Shown piece by piece: positions 35,202-47,203 of a stretch of DNA of 64,000 bases. Below the pieces are notes generated by a model. It was not told the DNA's origin. It searched no databases and saw only the letters and a program-made list of their open reading frames with translations. The stretch covers positions 19,650 to 83,649 of the forward strand of contig NZ_JAQSDL010000013.1 of the NCBI RefSeq assembly GCF_029945895.1, written 5' to 3'. Each line of letters starts with the position of its first letter. Position 1 is the first letter of the stretch. A program made the translations under genes and the position numbers. The DNA comes from Polaromonas sp. (GTDB lineage: Bacteria; Pseudomonadota; Gammaproteobacteria; Burkholderiales; Burkholderiaceae_C).

Positions 35202-36059
35202 GTGACGAATAAATTACACCTCTACCTGCAGCTGATCCGCTGGGACCGGCCGGCCGGCTGGCTGTTGCTGCTCTGGCCCACGCTGTCGGCGTTATGGGTC
35301 GCATCGCACGGTTTCCCCGGCTGGCACCTGCTGACGGTGTTCACGCTGGGCACCATCCTGATGCGCAGCGCCGGCTGTTGCCTCAACGACGTTGCCGACC
35401 GGGAGTTTGACCGGCATGTCAAACGGACGGCGCAGCGCCCGGTGACACGTGGCGCGGTGTCCGTCAAGGAGGCCTTGATCCTGGGGGCCGTGCTGGCGCT
35501 GCTGGCTTTTGGCCTGGTGCTGACCACCAACACCGCCACCATCACCTGGTCGTTTGCCGCGCTGGCCGTCGCCGTGGTCTACCCCTATGCCAAGCGTTAT
35601 GTGTCCATGCCGCAGGCGGTGCTGGGCGTGGCCTTCAGCTTCGGCATTCCGATGGCGTTTGCGGCGGTGCAGTCGCGTGTGCCGGCGCTGGCCTGGCTGC
35701 TGCTGCTGGGCAACCTGTTCTGGGTGATCGCCTACGACACCGAATACGCCATGGTGGACCGCGACGACGACCTGAAGATTGGCATGAAAACCTCGGCCAT
35801 CACGCTGGGCCGCTTCGACGTGGCGGCGGTTTTGGCGAGTTACCTGATTTATCTGTCAATTTGGGCCTGGGCCCTTATGGATATTGCGCAACCAGCTATT
35901 TATTTCATAGCAATTGCAGCGGCGCTGGGGCAGGCGCTGTGGCACGGCTGGCTGATCCGCCGGCGCGGGCGCGACGACTGCTTCAGGGCTTTTCGCCTGA
36001 ACCACTGGCTGGGGTTCACGGTGTTTGCCGGCATCGCCCTGGCCTACCTGATGGCCTGA
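35202..36059 (+). CDS. ubiA: 4-hydroxybenzoate polyprenyltransferase
   Basis: The 285-residue membrane prenyltransferase has both aspartate-rich motifs: [16 protein letters not shown] (NDxxDxxxD) and [18 protein letters not shown] (DxxxD), plus the N-terminal [16 protein letters not shown]. It joins a polyprenyl chain to 4-hydroxybenzoate in ubiquinone synthesis. It starts with GTG. A copy of the dispersed palindromic repeat at 35861-35911 is in frame in the region encoding [19 protein letters not shown], a membrane helix near the C-terminus. Confidence 0.94.
   Translation: MTNKLHLYLQLIRWDRPAGWLLLLWPTLSALWVASHGFPGWHLLTVFTLGTILMRSAGCCLNDVADREFDRHVKRTAQRPVTRGAVSVKEALILGAVLALLAFGLVLTTNTATITWSFAALAVAVVYPYAKRYVSMPQAVLGVAFSFGIPMAFAAVQSRVPALAWLLLLGNLFWVIAYDTEYAMVDRDDDLKIGMKTSAITLGRFDVAAVLASYLIYLSIWAWALMDIAQPAIYFIAIAAALGQALWHGWLIRRRGRDDCFRAFRLNHWLGFTVFAGIALAYLMA
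35861..35911 (-). repeat. Palindromic dispersed repeat, copy 7, inside ubiA
   Basis: TTGGGCCTGGGCCCTTATGG, ATATTGCGCAACCA and the core GCTATTTATTTCATAGC (35895-35911) align with copy 4. It encodes part of a membrane helix of UbiA in frame. It shares its reading frame over the core with copy 2 (codons GCT AT. ... ATA GCA). Confidence 0.75.
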
Positions 36060-36077
36060 GCCCGGCGCACGGGCATG

Positions 36078-36099
36078 AAAAAGCCCGCACAGGGCGGGC
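36078..36099 (-). terminator. Rho-independent terminator of the small cationic protein gene
   Basis: On the minus strand GCCCGC, a 5-nt loop and GCGGGC form a 6-bp stem followed by TTTTT. It lies about 28 nt past the stop of the gene at 36127-36345. It also closes the interval after ubiA. Confidence 0.75.
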
Positions 36100-36126
36100 A
36101 CAGTCAGCGAGGCCTCGCGCTGAGGC

Positions 36127-36345
36127 TCAAACGGCTTTTTTGATGGTCCTGGCTTTGGCCTTGCGGACGGCCTTGCGCTTGGCTTTGAGCTTGACGGGTG
36201 TGGCCTTTTTGGCAGGTGCAGCGGCGGGAGCCGTGGACGGGGCTGCCGCAGGAGCGGCGGTCTGCGCAGCGGCTGGCGTGGAGATCACGGCCAGGGGCAT
36301 GGCGAGAACGGCGGCACTGGCGAGAATGGACAGAAATTTCTTCAT
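36127..36345 (-). CDS. Small exported protein with a lysine/arginine-rich tail
   Basis: The 72-residue product has a signal peptide (MKKFLSILASAAVLAMPLAV and a cut after AAA-Q), an Ala/Pro spacer, and a C-terminal tail rich in Lys and Arg (VKLKAKRKAVRKAKARTIKK). The mature form of about 44 residues resembles a histone H1 tail but is directed out of the cytoplasm, where it would bind LPS, peptidoglycan acids or extracellular DNA. Function unknown. Its own terminator follows. Reading frame, signal and stop give good support that it is a gene. Confidence 0.65.
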   Translation of the reverse strand: MKKFLSILASAAVLAMPLAVISTPAAAQTAAPAAAPSTAPAAAPAKKATPVKLKAKRKAVRKAKARTIKKAV

Positions 36346-36483
36346 GGTGAACTCCGGGTGTTGGAAAGGCTGTTTCGCTTTCGCATGAACCGGGAACCCT
36401 GAGGGGCGCGAACACCGGCGTATGCGCCCTGATTCAACGTCTGCGTCGCCCCGGCGGTTGACCCGGGCTGTGCGTTGCCCGCT

Positions 36484-37332
36484 TCAGGCCGCGCCAAACT
36501 CGTCACCAAGTTCCGCCGCGCGTTGCCGGGCGGCGTGCATCGCGCGCATGAACTGCTGCTTGACGCCGTCCCGCTCCAGGGAGGTGAGGGCCGCGTAGGT
36601 GGTTCCCCCTTTCGAGGTCACGCGTTCCCGCAGGGTTTCCGGTGGCTCGCTGGAGGCTTTGGCCAGAGCCGACGAGCCGACAAACGTCTGCACCGCCAGC
36701 TGGTGCGCCTGCGCGCGGCTCAGCCCCATCTCGGTGCCGGCCTGCACCATGGCTTCGATGAAATAAAACACATAGGCCGGACCGGACCCGGACAGGGCGG
36801 TCACGGCGTCGAGCTGCTCTTCCTGCGCCAGCCACAGGTGTTCGCCGGTGGTCTGGATCACGCGTTCGACCGTCTGGCGCTCGGCGGCGGTGACGGCTGG
36901 ACGCGCGAAGAGGGCGGTCATGCCCTGGCCGACGAGGGCCGGTGTGTTGGGCATGGCGCGTACGATGCGTTCGGTCGCCAGCCAGGAGGCCATGCTGTCC
37001 GAGCGGATGCCCGCTGCCACGCTCAGATGCAGGGCCTGGCCGGTGTGCGGGCCGGCCTGCAGGGCGGCTTCCCGGAAAGTCTGGGGCTTGACGGCCCAGA
37101 TCACCAGAGCGGCGGATGCCAGCGCTGCGCCGGGTGCCGCCTCAGCGGTGATGCCGAACTGCGCCCGGAGTTTCGCGCGCTGCTCGGCCCAGGGCTCGAC
37201 GACCTGGATCCGGGCAGCGGGCGTGCCTTGTTGGAGCAGGCCGCCAATGATGGCGCTGGCCATGTTGCCGCCGCCGATGAAGGCGATGGCGCTGGTGTCG
37301 GTTTCGGTGTCTGTGGGAAGGGGTGAAGTCAT
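36484..37332 (-). CDS. proC: Pyrroline-5-carboxylate reductase
   Basis: The 282-residue enzyme makes the last step of proline synthesis with NAD(P)H. It begins with a dinucleotide fold AFIGGGNMASAIIGGLLQQG and carries MPNTPALVGQGMTALF and VTALSGSGPAYVFYFIEAM, the family signature near residue 170. The C-terminal domain includes VTSKGGTTYAALTSLE. It starts 6 nt after the phytase-like gene, so the two are in one operon with glpK and glpR upstream on the same strand. Confidence 0.94.
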   Translation of the reverse strand: MTSPLPTDTETDTSAIAFIGGGNMASAIIGGLLQQGTPAARIQVVEPWAEQRAKLRAQFGITAEAAPGAALASAALVIWAVKPQTFREAALQAGPHTGQALHLSVAAGIRSDSMASWLATERIVRAMPNTPALVGQGMTALFARPAVTAAERQTVERVIQTTGEHLWLAQEEQLDAVTALSGSGPAYVFYFIEAMVQAGTEMGLSRAQAHQLAVQTFVGSSALAKASSEPPETLRERVTSKGGTTYAALTSLERDGVKQQFMRAMHAARQRAAELGDEFGAA

Positions 37333-37338
37333 GAAGGG

Positions 37339-38532
37339 TCAGTCAAAAAATTCAAAAGCCAGCCATTGGGTGATTTGCCGCGAACTGAAATTGTCGTCGC
37401 TAATGAAGTGCAGGCTGCGGTTGCCGTTGGGAAGCCGCGGTCCCCAGCACATGCCCTCGGTGTTGTCGAGGCGGGCCAGCCTGTGGCCGGGACCTGCGCC
37501 GGTGAAGGCCGAAAAATCGGCGAGCAGCGTCTTGGCCACCGGCTGAAAGGTGCCGGGCTGCAGCTGGGGAGCGCCCAGCGTGTCCGTTCCCTCGCGCGTG
37601 TCAATCAGGTAGAGACGCAGCGAATTGCCCGAGAGGACGTCATGCCCCGCCATGTAGGCCCGCTCCAGCACCAGCATGCGGTCGGCATCCAGCATCAGGA
37701 TTTCAGTGACGCCGTTGTCGGCTTGTGTGGCCGGCGGGACAGGTGCGCGTGGAACCGCGTCGGGCACATAGGCGATTTGCCGCATGGCTTTCCCGCTGGC
37801 CAGGTCCAGCCGGGTGAAGCGGCAGGGTCCACCCGGCGCCTGCACGGTGGGCAGGGGGCCGTCCTGGCGCAGGGCGCCTTCCATGGCAATCCAGGCCTGT
37901 CTGCCGTCCGGGCTCAAGGCCAGGCCCTCCAGGGCCCGATTGCTGCGCGGCCCCCGGGCAAGCTGAAAGTCGAACATGGCCGGCAACGCAAATTCGCGCA
38001 CCAGCGTGCCGTCGGTGCGGCTTTCGCGCAACGCGGGGGCAGCTCCCGTCAATGCATGGCCCTCGCTGGTCCACAGCAGGGTCTGGCTGGCCGGGCGCCA
38101 GCGAATCGCCTCCGGGTCGGGAACCTGGATACCCCGCAGCGCCGCCGGGTAGGTGTTGCCGTCGGCCTGGCGCAGGAAGGTCACGCCCGTCAGCATGGGC
38201 TCGCCCGGATGACTTGTTTCCAGGGACAGGCGTGCCGTGTAAAACCGCGCCGGGTTGATGGTCGAGCCATCATCACTGAGCAGGTAGTACAGGCCGCTGG
38301 CCTCGTCATAGTCCACACCTGACAGGCCGCCGACGGTGGTGCCCTGAAACTGGAGCCGGTGCGGCAGGCGGGCTTCGCCGATCAGTCGCAGGCGGGGGGG
38401 CGCCAGGGCGGCCCGCGCCAGTGGCAGGTACGTCAGGCCCGCCAGACCCAGCGTGGCAGCCAGCCCGTAACCGAGCGTCCGGCGCCGGGTTGTTTCAAAC
38501 AGGGGCGTGATAGGCTGAGATCGGCAAGGCAT
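37339..38532 (-). CDS. Esterase-like activity of phytase family protein, Tat-type signal
   Basis: The 397-residue protein has a twin-arginine type signal (TTRRRTLGYGLAATLGLAGL), then a beta-propeller-like phytase-related domain: TTVGGLSGVDYDEASGLYYLL and GLALSPDGRQAWIAMEGAL near the middle, DTNEGMCWGP-like text (here LDNTEGMCWGPRLP) near the end. The family is exported; members are annotated as esterase-like, with unproven activity. It lies between glpK and proC on the minus strand. Confidence 0.8.
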   Translation of the reverse strand: MPCRSQPITPLFETTRRRTLGYGLAATLGLAGLTYLPLARAALAPPRLRLIGEARLPHRLQFQGTTVGGLSGVDYDEASGLYYLLSDDGSTINPARFYTARLSLETSHPGEPMLTGVTFLRQADGNTYPAALRGIQVPDPEAIRWRPASQTLLWTSEGHALTGAAPALRESRTDGTLVREFALPAMFDFQLARGPRSNRALEGLALSPDGRQAWIAMEGALRQDGPLPTVQAPGGPCRFTRLDLASGKAMRQIAYVPDAVPRAPVPPATQADNGVTEILMLDADRMLVLERAYMAGHDVLSGNSLRLYLIDTREGTDTLGAPQLQPGTFQPVAKTLLADFSAFTGAGPGHRLARLDNTEGMCWGPRLPNGNRSLHFISDDNFSSRQITQWLAFEFFD

Positions 38533-38597
38533 GAAGCAAGTCTAGCCTTCGCTGTTGTACGGGGTGTGACGGGACGCCGACCTCTGCCGGCCCGGGC

Positions 38598-40091
38598 TTA
38601 CAAGGCCACGGTCTGCCGCACCGCGTGTTCCCACTGCGCCATCAGGCTGGCTGCGCGGTCGGCGCTCAAAGTGGGCAAGAAGGTGCGTTCTGCGCGCCAC
38701 ATGGCGGAAAGCTCCGTGGTGCTGGCGTAGACGCCGCTGGACAGCCCTGCCAGGCAGGCCGCGCCCAGCGCCGTGGTTTCGGTCACGGCGGGCCGTACCA
38801 CCGGGATGCCCAGCAGGTCGGCCTGGAACTGCATCAGCAGGTCATTGATGCAGGCGCCGCCGTCGACCCGGAGTTCGGCCACCGGTGCGGCGCCGGCCGC
38901 CACCGCATCGCGGCTCATGGCCTGCAGCAGGGCGGCGCTCTGGTAAGCAATGCTCTCCAGCGCGGCCCGCGCGATGTGGGCCACCGTGGTACCGCGTGTC
39001 AGGCCGGTGATGGTGCCGCGCGCGTCGGGTTTCCAGTAGGGGGCGCCCAGGCCGGTGAAGGCCGGCACCATCATGACGCCGCCCGAATCGGGAACGCTTT
39101 GCGCCAGGGCCTGCACCTCGCCACTGCCCTGGATCGCATGCAGGCCGTCGCGCAGCCACTGCACCACGGCGCCGCCGACAAACACGCTGCCCTCAAAGGC
39201 GTATTCGGTGTGCGGCGTGACCTGCGCTGCGCTGGTGGTGAGCAGGCCGTTGTGCGAGGTCTGGAATTTGTGGCCGGTGTGCATCAGCATGAAGCAACCG
39301 GTGCCGTAGGTGTTTTTGGCCATGCCTTCCTTGAAGCAGGCCTGGCCGAACAGAGCGCTTTGCTGGTCGCCTGCCACGCCGCCGATCGGGATGGCGCCGC
39401 CCAGCAGGTCCGGCAGCACATCGCCGAAGTGCGTGCTGGAGGGCAACACCCGCGGCATCAGGGTCTCCGGAATGTCCAGCAGCGCCAGCAGGTCGGCATC
39501 CCAGGCATTGGTGTGCACGTTGAACAGCATGGTGCGCGAGGCATTGGTCACGTCGGTGGCATGCAGCTTGCCGCCAGTGAGTTGCCACATCAGCCAGCTG
39601 TCGATGGTGCCGAAGGCGAGTTCGCCGCGCGCTGCCCGCTGGCGCGCCTGCGGCACATTGTCGAGCAGCCATTTCAGTTTGGTGCCGGAAAAATAGGCAT
39701 CGACCAGCAGGCCGGTTTTGGCCTGAATGAGATCGGCCTTTCCTTCTTCGCGCAGTCTGGCGCAGGTGGCTTCGGCACGCCTGTCCTGCCAGACGATGGC
39801 GTGGTGGATGGGCTGACCTGTCTTGCGGTTCCACACCACGGTCGTTTCACGCTGGTTGGTGATACCCAGCGCGCGGATGTCGGCCGCCTTGAGCCCTGCC
39901 TTGGCCAGCGCCTCGCGCGCCGTGCCGAGCTGGGTGCGCCAGATCTCCATCGGATCGTGTTCGACCCAGCCCGGCCGGGGGTAGATCTGCGGCAGTTCCT
40001 GCTGCGCCAGGGCCAGGATATGGCCGTTTTCGTCAAACACGATGCTGCGGGAGCTGGAGGTGCCCTGGTCCAGAGCGAGCAGGTAAGTCAT
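38598..40091 (-). CDS. glpK: Glycerol kinase
   Basis: The 497-residue FGGY-family kinase turns glycerol into sn-glycerol 3-phosphate with ATP. Sequence marks are [20 protein letters not shown] (phosphate 1 loop), [10 protein letters not shown], and [20 protein letters not shown] plus [19 protein letters not shown], the FGGY signature regions. Full length. The start ATG is 23 nt downstream of the glpR stop on the same strand. It serves the glycerol importer encoded divergently. Confidence 0.96.
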   Translation of the reverse strand: MTYLLALDQGTSSSRSIVFDENGHILALAQQELPQIYPRPGWVEHDPMEIWRTQLGTAREALAKAGLKAADIRALGITNQRETTVVWNRKTGQPIHHAIVWQDRRAEATCARLREEGKADLIQAKTGLLVDAYFSGTKLKWLLDNVPQARQRAARGELAFGTIDSWLMWQLTGGKLHATDVTNASRTMLFNVHTNAWDADLLALLDIPETLMPRVLPSSTHFGDVLPDLLGGAIPIGGVAGDQQSALFGQACFKEGMAKNTYGTGCFMLMHTGHKFQTSHNGLLTTSAAQVTPHTEYAFEGSVFVGGAVVQWLRDGLHAIQGSGEVQALAQSVPDSGGVMMVPAFTGLGAPYWKPDARGTITGLTRGTTVAHIARAALESIAYQSAALLQAMSRDAVAAGAAPVAELRVDGGACINDLLMQFQADLLGIPVVRPAVTETTALGAACLAGLSSGVYASTTELSAMWRAERTFLPTLSADRAASLMAQWEHAVRQTVAL

Positions 40092-40114
40092 GGTGTGCGG
40101 TGGTTGGGTGGGTC

Positions 40115-40918
40115 TCAGGGAAAGGCCACGTCACAGCTTACGCCTGCCTCGGCCAGCAGGGCCGGGAAGGGTTCAGGCGGAGGCTGGTCGGTGAACAGCC
40201 GGTCGATCTGCGACAGCGTGGCGAGCTCAACCATGGCGGGCCGGTTGAACTTGCTGCTGTCGGCGGCCAGCCAGACTTCGCGCGCATGCTCAATGATGGT
40301 TTGCGCCACTTTGACTTCGCGGTAGTCGAAGTCACGCAGTGAACCGTCACTTTCGATGCCTGAAATCCCGATCAGGGCAATGTCAACGCGGAACTGGCGA
40401 ATGAAGTCAACAGCAGCTTCCCCCACGATGCCGCGGTCGCGCGCGCGCACCACGCCCCCGGCCACGATGACTTCGCAGTTGGGGTTGCCGCTCAGGATGG
40501 CTGCCACGTTGAGGTTGTTGGTGATGACGCGCAAGCCCTTGTGGTGCATCAGCGCCCGGGCAATGGCTTCGGTGGTGGTGCCGATGTTGAGGATCAGCGA
40601 GCAGTTGTCCGGCACTTCTGCTGCGACGGCCAACGCGATACGCGCCTTGCCATCGGCATTGAGGCTTTCGCGCTGGCGGTGCGCCAGGTTCTCGATGGTC
40701 GAGCTTGGTACCCGTACACCGCCGTGGAACCGCGTCAGCAGGCCGGCTTCGGACAGGCGCTGCACGTCACGGCGCACGGTCTGCAGTGTGACCTCCAGCG
40801 TGTCTGCGAGTTGTTCAACCGTGACGGAGCCTCGGGCGCGGACGACGTCGAGAAGTTTCAGTTGCCGGGGATTGGAATTCACGCGTGCTTCGAGTCGGTA
40901 TTCAAGTCTGTAGGTCAT
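40115..40918 (-). CDS. glpR: DeoR/GlpR-family glycerol regulator
   Basis: The protein has the DeoR helix-turn-helix ([20 protein letters not shown]) and a C-terminal sugar-phosphate sensor domain ([40 protein letters not shown]). It should repress the glycerol genes until glycerol 3-phosphate binds. The start is uncertain: ATG at 40918 (MTYRLE) or GTG at 40882 ([12 protein letters not shown]), the latter matching usual GlpR length best. It leads glpK, and is divergent from glpS. A pair of direct repeats in the gap may be its operator. Confidence 0.88.
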   Translation of the reverse strand: MTYRLEYRLEARVNSNPRQLKLLDVVRARGSVTVEQLADTLEVTLQTVRRDVQRLSEAGLLTRFHGGVRVPSSTIENLAHRQRESLNADGKARIALAVAAEVPDNCSLILNIGTTTEAIARALMHHKGLRVITNNLNVAAILSGNPNCEVIVAGGVVRARDRGIVGEAAVDFIRQFRVDIALIGISGIESDGSLRDFDYREVKVAQTIIEHAREVWLAADSSKFNRPAMVELATLSQIDRLFTDQPPPEPFPALLAEAGVSCDVAFP

Positions 40919-40931
40919 TCGACTGTATATC

Positions 40932-40949
40932 GAAACAAAAAGAAACAAA
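40932..40949. promoter_or_regulatory. Candidate GlpR operator, tandem GAAACAAA
   Basis: GAAACAAA at 40932-40939 and again at 40942-40949 are direct repeats one helical turn (10 bp) apart; on the other strand they read TTTGTTTC. DeoR-family repressors often bind such tandem T/C-rich repeats. The site lies in the AT-rich divergent gap between glpR and glpS. Confidence 0.4.
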
Positions 40950-41079
40950 TTAGGGAAAGCATCTATTTAAAACGCGCAGAAAGGAAGAAAAATAGAAAAG
41001 ATACGAACCAAGGTAGACAAAACTTGTACGCATCTCTCCCCCCGACTCACACGCGCTCTGCCGCCCGAAAAGGCGCGTG

Positions 41080-42153
41080 ATGCAGCTCCTGCTCGACAAA
41101 ATCAGCAAAAAAGTCGGCCCCGAAACCTGGCTTTATGACATGAGCCTTGCGCCGCGGCCAGGCGAAGTGACGGTATTGCTGGGTGCGACCCAGGCAGGCA
41201 AAACAAGCCTGATGCGCGTGATGGCCGGCCTGGACGTTCCCAGCGCGGGCCGGGTCCTGGTCGATGGCGAAGATGTGACCGGCATGCCGGTACGTGAACG
41301 CAACGTGGCCATGGTCTACCAGCAGTTCATCAACTACCCTTCGCTCAGGGTCGCCGACAACGTTGCCTCGCCGCTCAAGCTGCGCGGCGACAAGGACATA
41401 GACCGGCAGGTACGCGAGATTGCCGGGCGGCTGCACATCGACATGTTCCTGGACCGATATCCGGCTGAGCTGTCGGGTGGACAGCAGCAGCGTGTGGCGT
41501 TGGCCCGCGCGCTGGCAAAGGGCGCGCCCCTGATGCTGCTGGACGAGCCCCTGGTGAATCTGGATTACAAGCTGCGTGAAGAGTTGCGGGAAGAACTCAC
41601 CCAGCTGTTTGCCATCGGCGATTCGACAGTCATTTACGCAACGACCGAGCCCGGTGAGGCCCTGTTGCTGGGTGGCTATACCGCCGTGCTGGACGGTGGC
41701 GAACTGCTTCAGTACGGCCCGACAGCGGAAGTCTTTCATGCACCGAAATCGCTGCGGGTCGCACGCGCCTTCAGTGACCCGCCGATGAACCTGATCGCCG
41801 CGAAGGCGAGTGCGCACGGTGTGCAACTGATCGGCGGAGCCGAACTGCCCATCGTGCTGGCGCCTGGCGCGACAACGGGCCTGACCGTGGGGGTGCGCGC
41901 CAGCGCCTTGCGCGAAACGCCGCGTGATGGGGACGTCAGTCTGCCGGGGAAGGTCGAGTTGGCGGAAATCTCGGGCTCGGACACCTTTGTGCACGTGAGC
42001 ACGGCAGTTGGTGAGCTGGTTGCGCAGCTCACTGGTGTGCACTATTTCGATCTGGGTGAGCCGATTGCGCTTTATCTCCAACCGGCCCATGCATATGTAT
42101 TTGATGCAAGCGGCGCCTTGCTGGTTGCGCCGCAGCGCAAGGGAGTGCATTGA
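41080..42153 (+). CDS. glpS: Glycerol ABC importer ATPase GlpS (degenerate H-loop)
   Basis: The 357-residue MalK-like ATPase has Walker A GATQAGKT (residues 35-42), Q-loop Gln near 81, a normal signature LSGGQ (131-135), Walker B LMLLDEP (Asp155, Glu156) and a C-terminal TOBE-like domain. The H-loop His is replaced: the usual YVTHDQ reads YATTEP (Thr189). It pairs with GlpT, which has the opposite defect, so the dimer should have unequal ATP sites. It is the first gene of the glpSTPQUVD operon; a GTG three bases earlier is an alternative start. Confidence 0.9.
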   Translation: MQLLLDKISKKVGPETWLYDMSLAPRPGEVTVLLGATQAGKTSLMRVMAGLDVPSAGRVLVDGEDVTGMPVRERNVAMVYQQFINYPSLRVADNVASPLKLRGDKDIDRQVREIAGRLHIDMFLDRYPAELSGGQQQRVALARALAKGAPLMLLDEPLVNLDYKLREELREELTQLFAIGDSTVIYATTEPGEALLLGGYTAVLDGGELLQYGPTAEVFHAPKSLRVARAFSDPPMNLIAAKASAHGVQLIGGAELPIVLAPGATTGLTVGVRASALRETPRDGDVSLPGKVELAEISGSDTFVHVSTAVGELVAQLTGVHYFDLGEPIALYLQPAHAYVFDASGALLVAPQRKGVH

Positions 42154-42154
42154 G

Positions 42155-43227
42155 ATGGCACGCATCGACCTGGACCTTGCGCACTCGTACAAGGTCAATC
42201 CGCAGGAGGACGCCGACTACGCACTGCTGCCGCTGCAGATGACCTTCGACGACGGTGGGGCGTACGCCTTGTTGGGCCCCTCGGGCTGCGGCAAGACCAC
42301 CATGCTCAACGTGATTTCCGGATTGCTGGCGCCGTCGCAGGGAACGGTGAAATTTGATGGGCGGGACATGACCCATGCCACGCCGCAGGAGCGCAACATT
42401 GCGCAGGTGTTCCAGTTCCCGGTCATCTACGACACGATGACTGTGGCCGAAAACCTCGCCTTCCCGCTGCGCAACCGGAAAATGCCGGAAGACCAGATCA
42501 GAAAACGGGTTGGGCAGATCGCCGAGATGCTGGAGATGAGTGGCCAGCTGAACCAGCGCGCCGCCGGCCTCGCGGCCGATGCGAAACAGAAGATCTCGCT
42601 GGGCCGCGGCCTGGTGCGGCCGGACGTCTCAGCGGTTCTTTTCGATGAGCCCTTGACCGTCATCGACCCGCACCTGAAGTGGCAGCTGCGCCGCAAGCTC
42701 AAGCAGATTCATCATGAACTCAAGCTCACCCTGATCTATGTCACGCATGACCAGGTGGAGGCATTGACCTTTGCCCAGCAGGTGGTAGTGATGACCCGCG
42801 GCCGCGCCGTGCAGATCGGGTCAGCCGATGCATTGTTCGAGCGACCTCAACATACTTTTGTGGGTCACTTCATCGGTTCACCCGGGATGAATTTTTTACC
42901 TGCCCGGGTCACCGGCGATTCCCTCGAGATTGCTGGCTGCACCTTGCCCATGCCAACCGGGCGGGAACTGCCGCCCGGCCACTACAAGCTCGGCATACGC
43001 CCCGAATATGTGACGCTGGCGGCGTCCGGCACTGCAGGTGCCTTGCCCGCGACCGTCACACGGGCGCAAGACATCGGGACCCACACGATGTTGACAGCGC
43101 GGGTCGGCGAGACATCTGTGAAAGTGCGTCTGCAGCCAGAGGTGGCGGTTCCGCGGGCCGGCGAGGGCGTCTTGCTGCAGGTGCTGGGTCTACATACCTG
43201 TTTTTATGCCAACGAGGAGCTTGTGGC

Positions 43228-43231
<4 letters not shown>
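42155..43231 (+). CDS. glpT: Glycerol ABC importer ATPase GlpT (degenerate signature)
   Basis: The 358-residue ATPase follows GlpS with 1 nt between stop and ATG. It has Walker A GPSGCGKT (41-48), Walker B VLFDEP (Asp164, Glu165) and an intact H-loop YVTHDQ (His198), but the signature LSGGQ is replaced by LAADAKQ (139-145). It supplies the good catalytic half for the ATP site closed by the GlpS LSGGQ. The C-terminal domain looks like the MalK regulatory fold. The name follows the Rhizobium glpSTPQUV nomenclature, not the E. coli glycerol-3-phosphate antiporter GlpT. Confidence 0.88.
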
Positions 43232-44113
<882 letters not shown>

Positions 44114-44121
<8 letters not shown>

Positions 44122-44926
44122 GCCCCGCTTCCAGGCGAGGACGCTGTTCCTCATTGCCTACATTCTTTTTGCACTGTTGCCCATCTACTGGATGATCAAC
44201 ATGAGCTTCAAGACCAATTCGGAAATCCTGTCGAGTTTCTCCTTTTTTCCGCAGGAGTTCACCTGGGCCAACTACCGGACCATCTTTACGGATCCCTCCT
44301 GGTATTCGGGCTACATCAATTCTCTGATCTATGTGGCCATCAACACCGTGATCTCGATCACGGTAGCCTTGCCCGCTGCCTATGCATTTTCCCGCTACAG
44401 CTTCATCGGCGACAAACATGTGTTTTTCTGGCTGCTGACCAACCGCATGACGCCGCCTGCCGTGTTTTTGCTGCCCTTCTTCCAGCTGTACACCACCGTG
44501 GGACTGATGGACACCCATATTGCCGTGGCGCTGGCGCACCTGCTGTTCAACGTGCCGCTGGCGGTCTGGATTCTGGAAGGTTTCATGAGTGGCATTCCGC
44601 GCGAAATCGACGAAACCGCGTATATCGACGGTTACTCCTTTCCGCGCTTCTTCGTCCGCATCTTCCTGCCGCTGATCAAGGCCGGCGTCGGCGTGGCGGC
44701 GTTCTTTTGCTTCATGTTCAGCTGGGTTGAGCTGTTGCTCGCCCGCACCCTCACCAGTGTCAATGCCAAGCCCATCGTCGCCACGATGACGCGCACAGTT
44801 TCGGCCTCGGGCATGGACTGGGCGACCCTTGCTGCCGCAGGGGTGCTGACCATCGTCCCCGGTGCGATCGTGATCTGGTTTGTGCGGCATTACATCGCCA
44901 AAGGTTTTGCGATGGGTCGGGTATGA
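44114..44926 (+). CDS. glpQ: Glycerol ABC importer permease GlpQ
   Basis: The 270-residue MalG/UgpE-like permease starts with GTG inside the end of glpP. Helices are clear (LFLIAYILFALLPIYWMINM) and the EAA loop is EIDETAYIDGYSFPRFFVRI. It completes the membrane channel for glycerol. The name glpQ here follows the Rhizobium operon and is not the E. coli phosphodiesterase. Confidence 0.92.
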
Positions 44927-44938
44927 GGAGGAACAACC

Positions 44939-45247
44939 ATGTTTGAGTGGATGGCGTGGACCTTGCCTGTGGCGGTCTTTTTCAGCTGCATTGTGCTGAT
45001 GCTGATCGGCATGACGATCTGGGAGATCAAGTCTCCCACCACCGTGCGTCGCGGCTTTCTGCCGCTGGATACCACACGCGGCGACCGGTTGTTCATCGGC
45101 CTGCTGGGGGCGGCCTATATCAATCTGATTTTTGTCGGGCTCAGCGGCAAGCTCGGCGCGGCGCTGGGCTTGCAGGCTGACCCATCGATCTGGGTGAGTT
45201 TTTTCATCTCCATGGGATGGATTGCGCTTGTGATGCGCAAAGGCTAG
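44939..45247 (+). CDS. glpU: DUF2160 small membrane protein GlpU
   Basis: The 102-residue protein has three hydrophobic helices (WTLPVAVFFSCIVLMLIGMT, LFIGLLGAAYINLIFVGL, ISMGWIALVM) with the DUF2160 centre WEIKSPTTVRRGFLPLDTTR. It is found in the same position in Rhizobium-type glycerol ABC operons. Its function is unknown; it may be an accessory subunit of the importer. It follows glpQ by 12 nt with a GAGGA Shine-Dalgarno. Confidence 0.85.
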   Translation: MFEWMAWTLPVAVFFSCIVLMLIGMTIWEIKSPTTVRRGFLPLDTTRGDRLFIGLLGAAYINLIFVGLSGKLGAALGLQADPSIWVSFFISMGWIALVMRKG

Positions 45248-45335
45248 TGGGAGGGTACGGATTCGGCTCATTGCTTCCCCGGGCCGGGCGAGTCATGGAA
45301 ACACTGGGGGAGGTGTTCAATCGAGGAGACAAGTC

Positions 45336-47066
<1,731 letters not shown>

Positions 47067-47115
47067 CCGCGCCCAGCCGGGCCCCGGCCCGCATGTTGCT
47101 TGACTGATGCAAGAC

Positions 47116-47143
47116 CGCGCACGGACCACAGTGTCCGTGCGCG
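47116..47143 (+). other. Stem-loop between glpV and glpD
   Basis: CGCGCACGGAC and GTCCGTGCGCG pair perfectly over 11 bp around the loop CACAGT. There is no T run behind it, so it is more likely an mRNA-stabilising or processing structure that keeps the binding-protein message abundant over glpD than a full terminator. Confidence 0.55.
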
Positions 47144-47203
47144 CTTGCCAACAAGACGGCCACGAATGCGCAGTCTGTGCAGGGCTTGCCGCGGAGATGG
47201 ACA

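Noticed and set aside
42572..42592. Frameshift as cause of the missing LSGGQ in glpT
   Set aside because: The frame is intact on both sides, Walker B and H-loop follow at normal distance, and no other frame restores LSGGQ; so the change is real.
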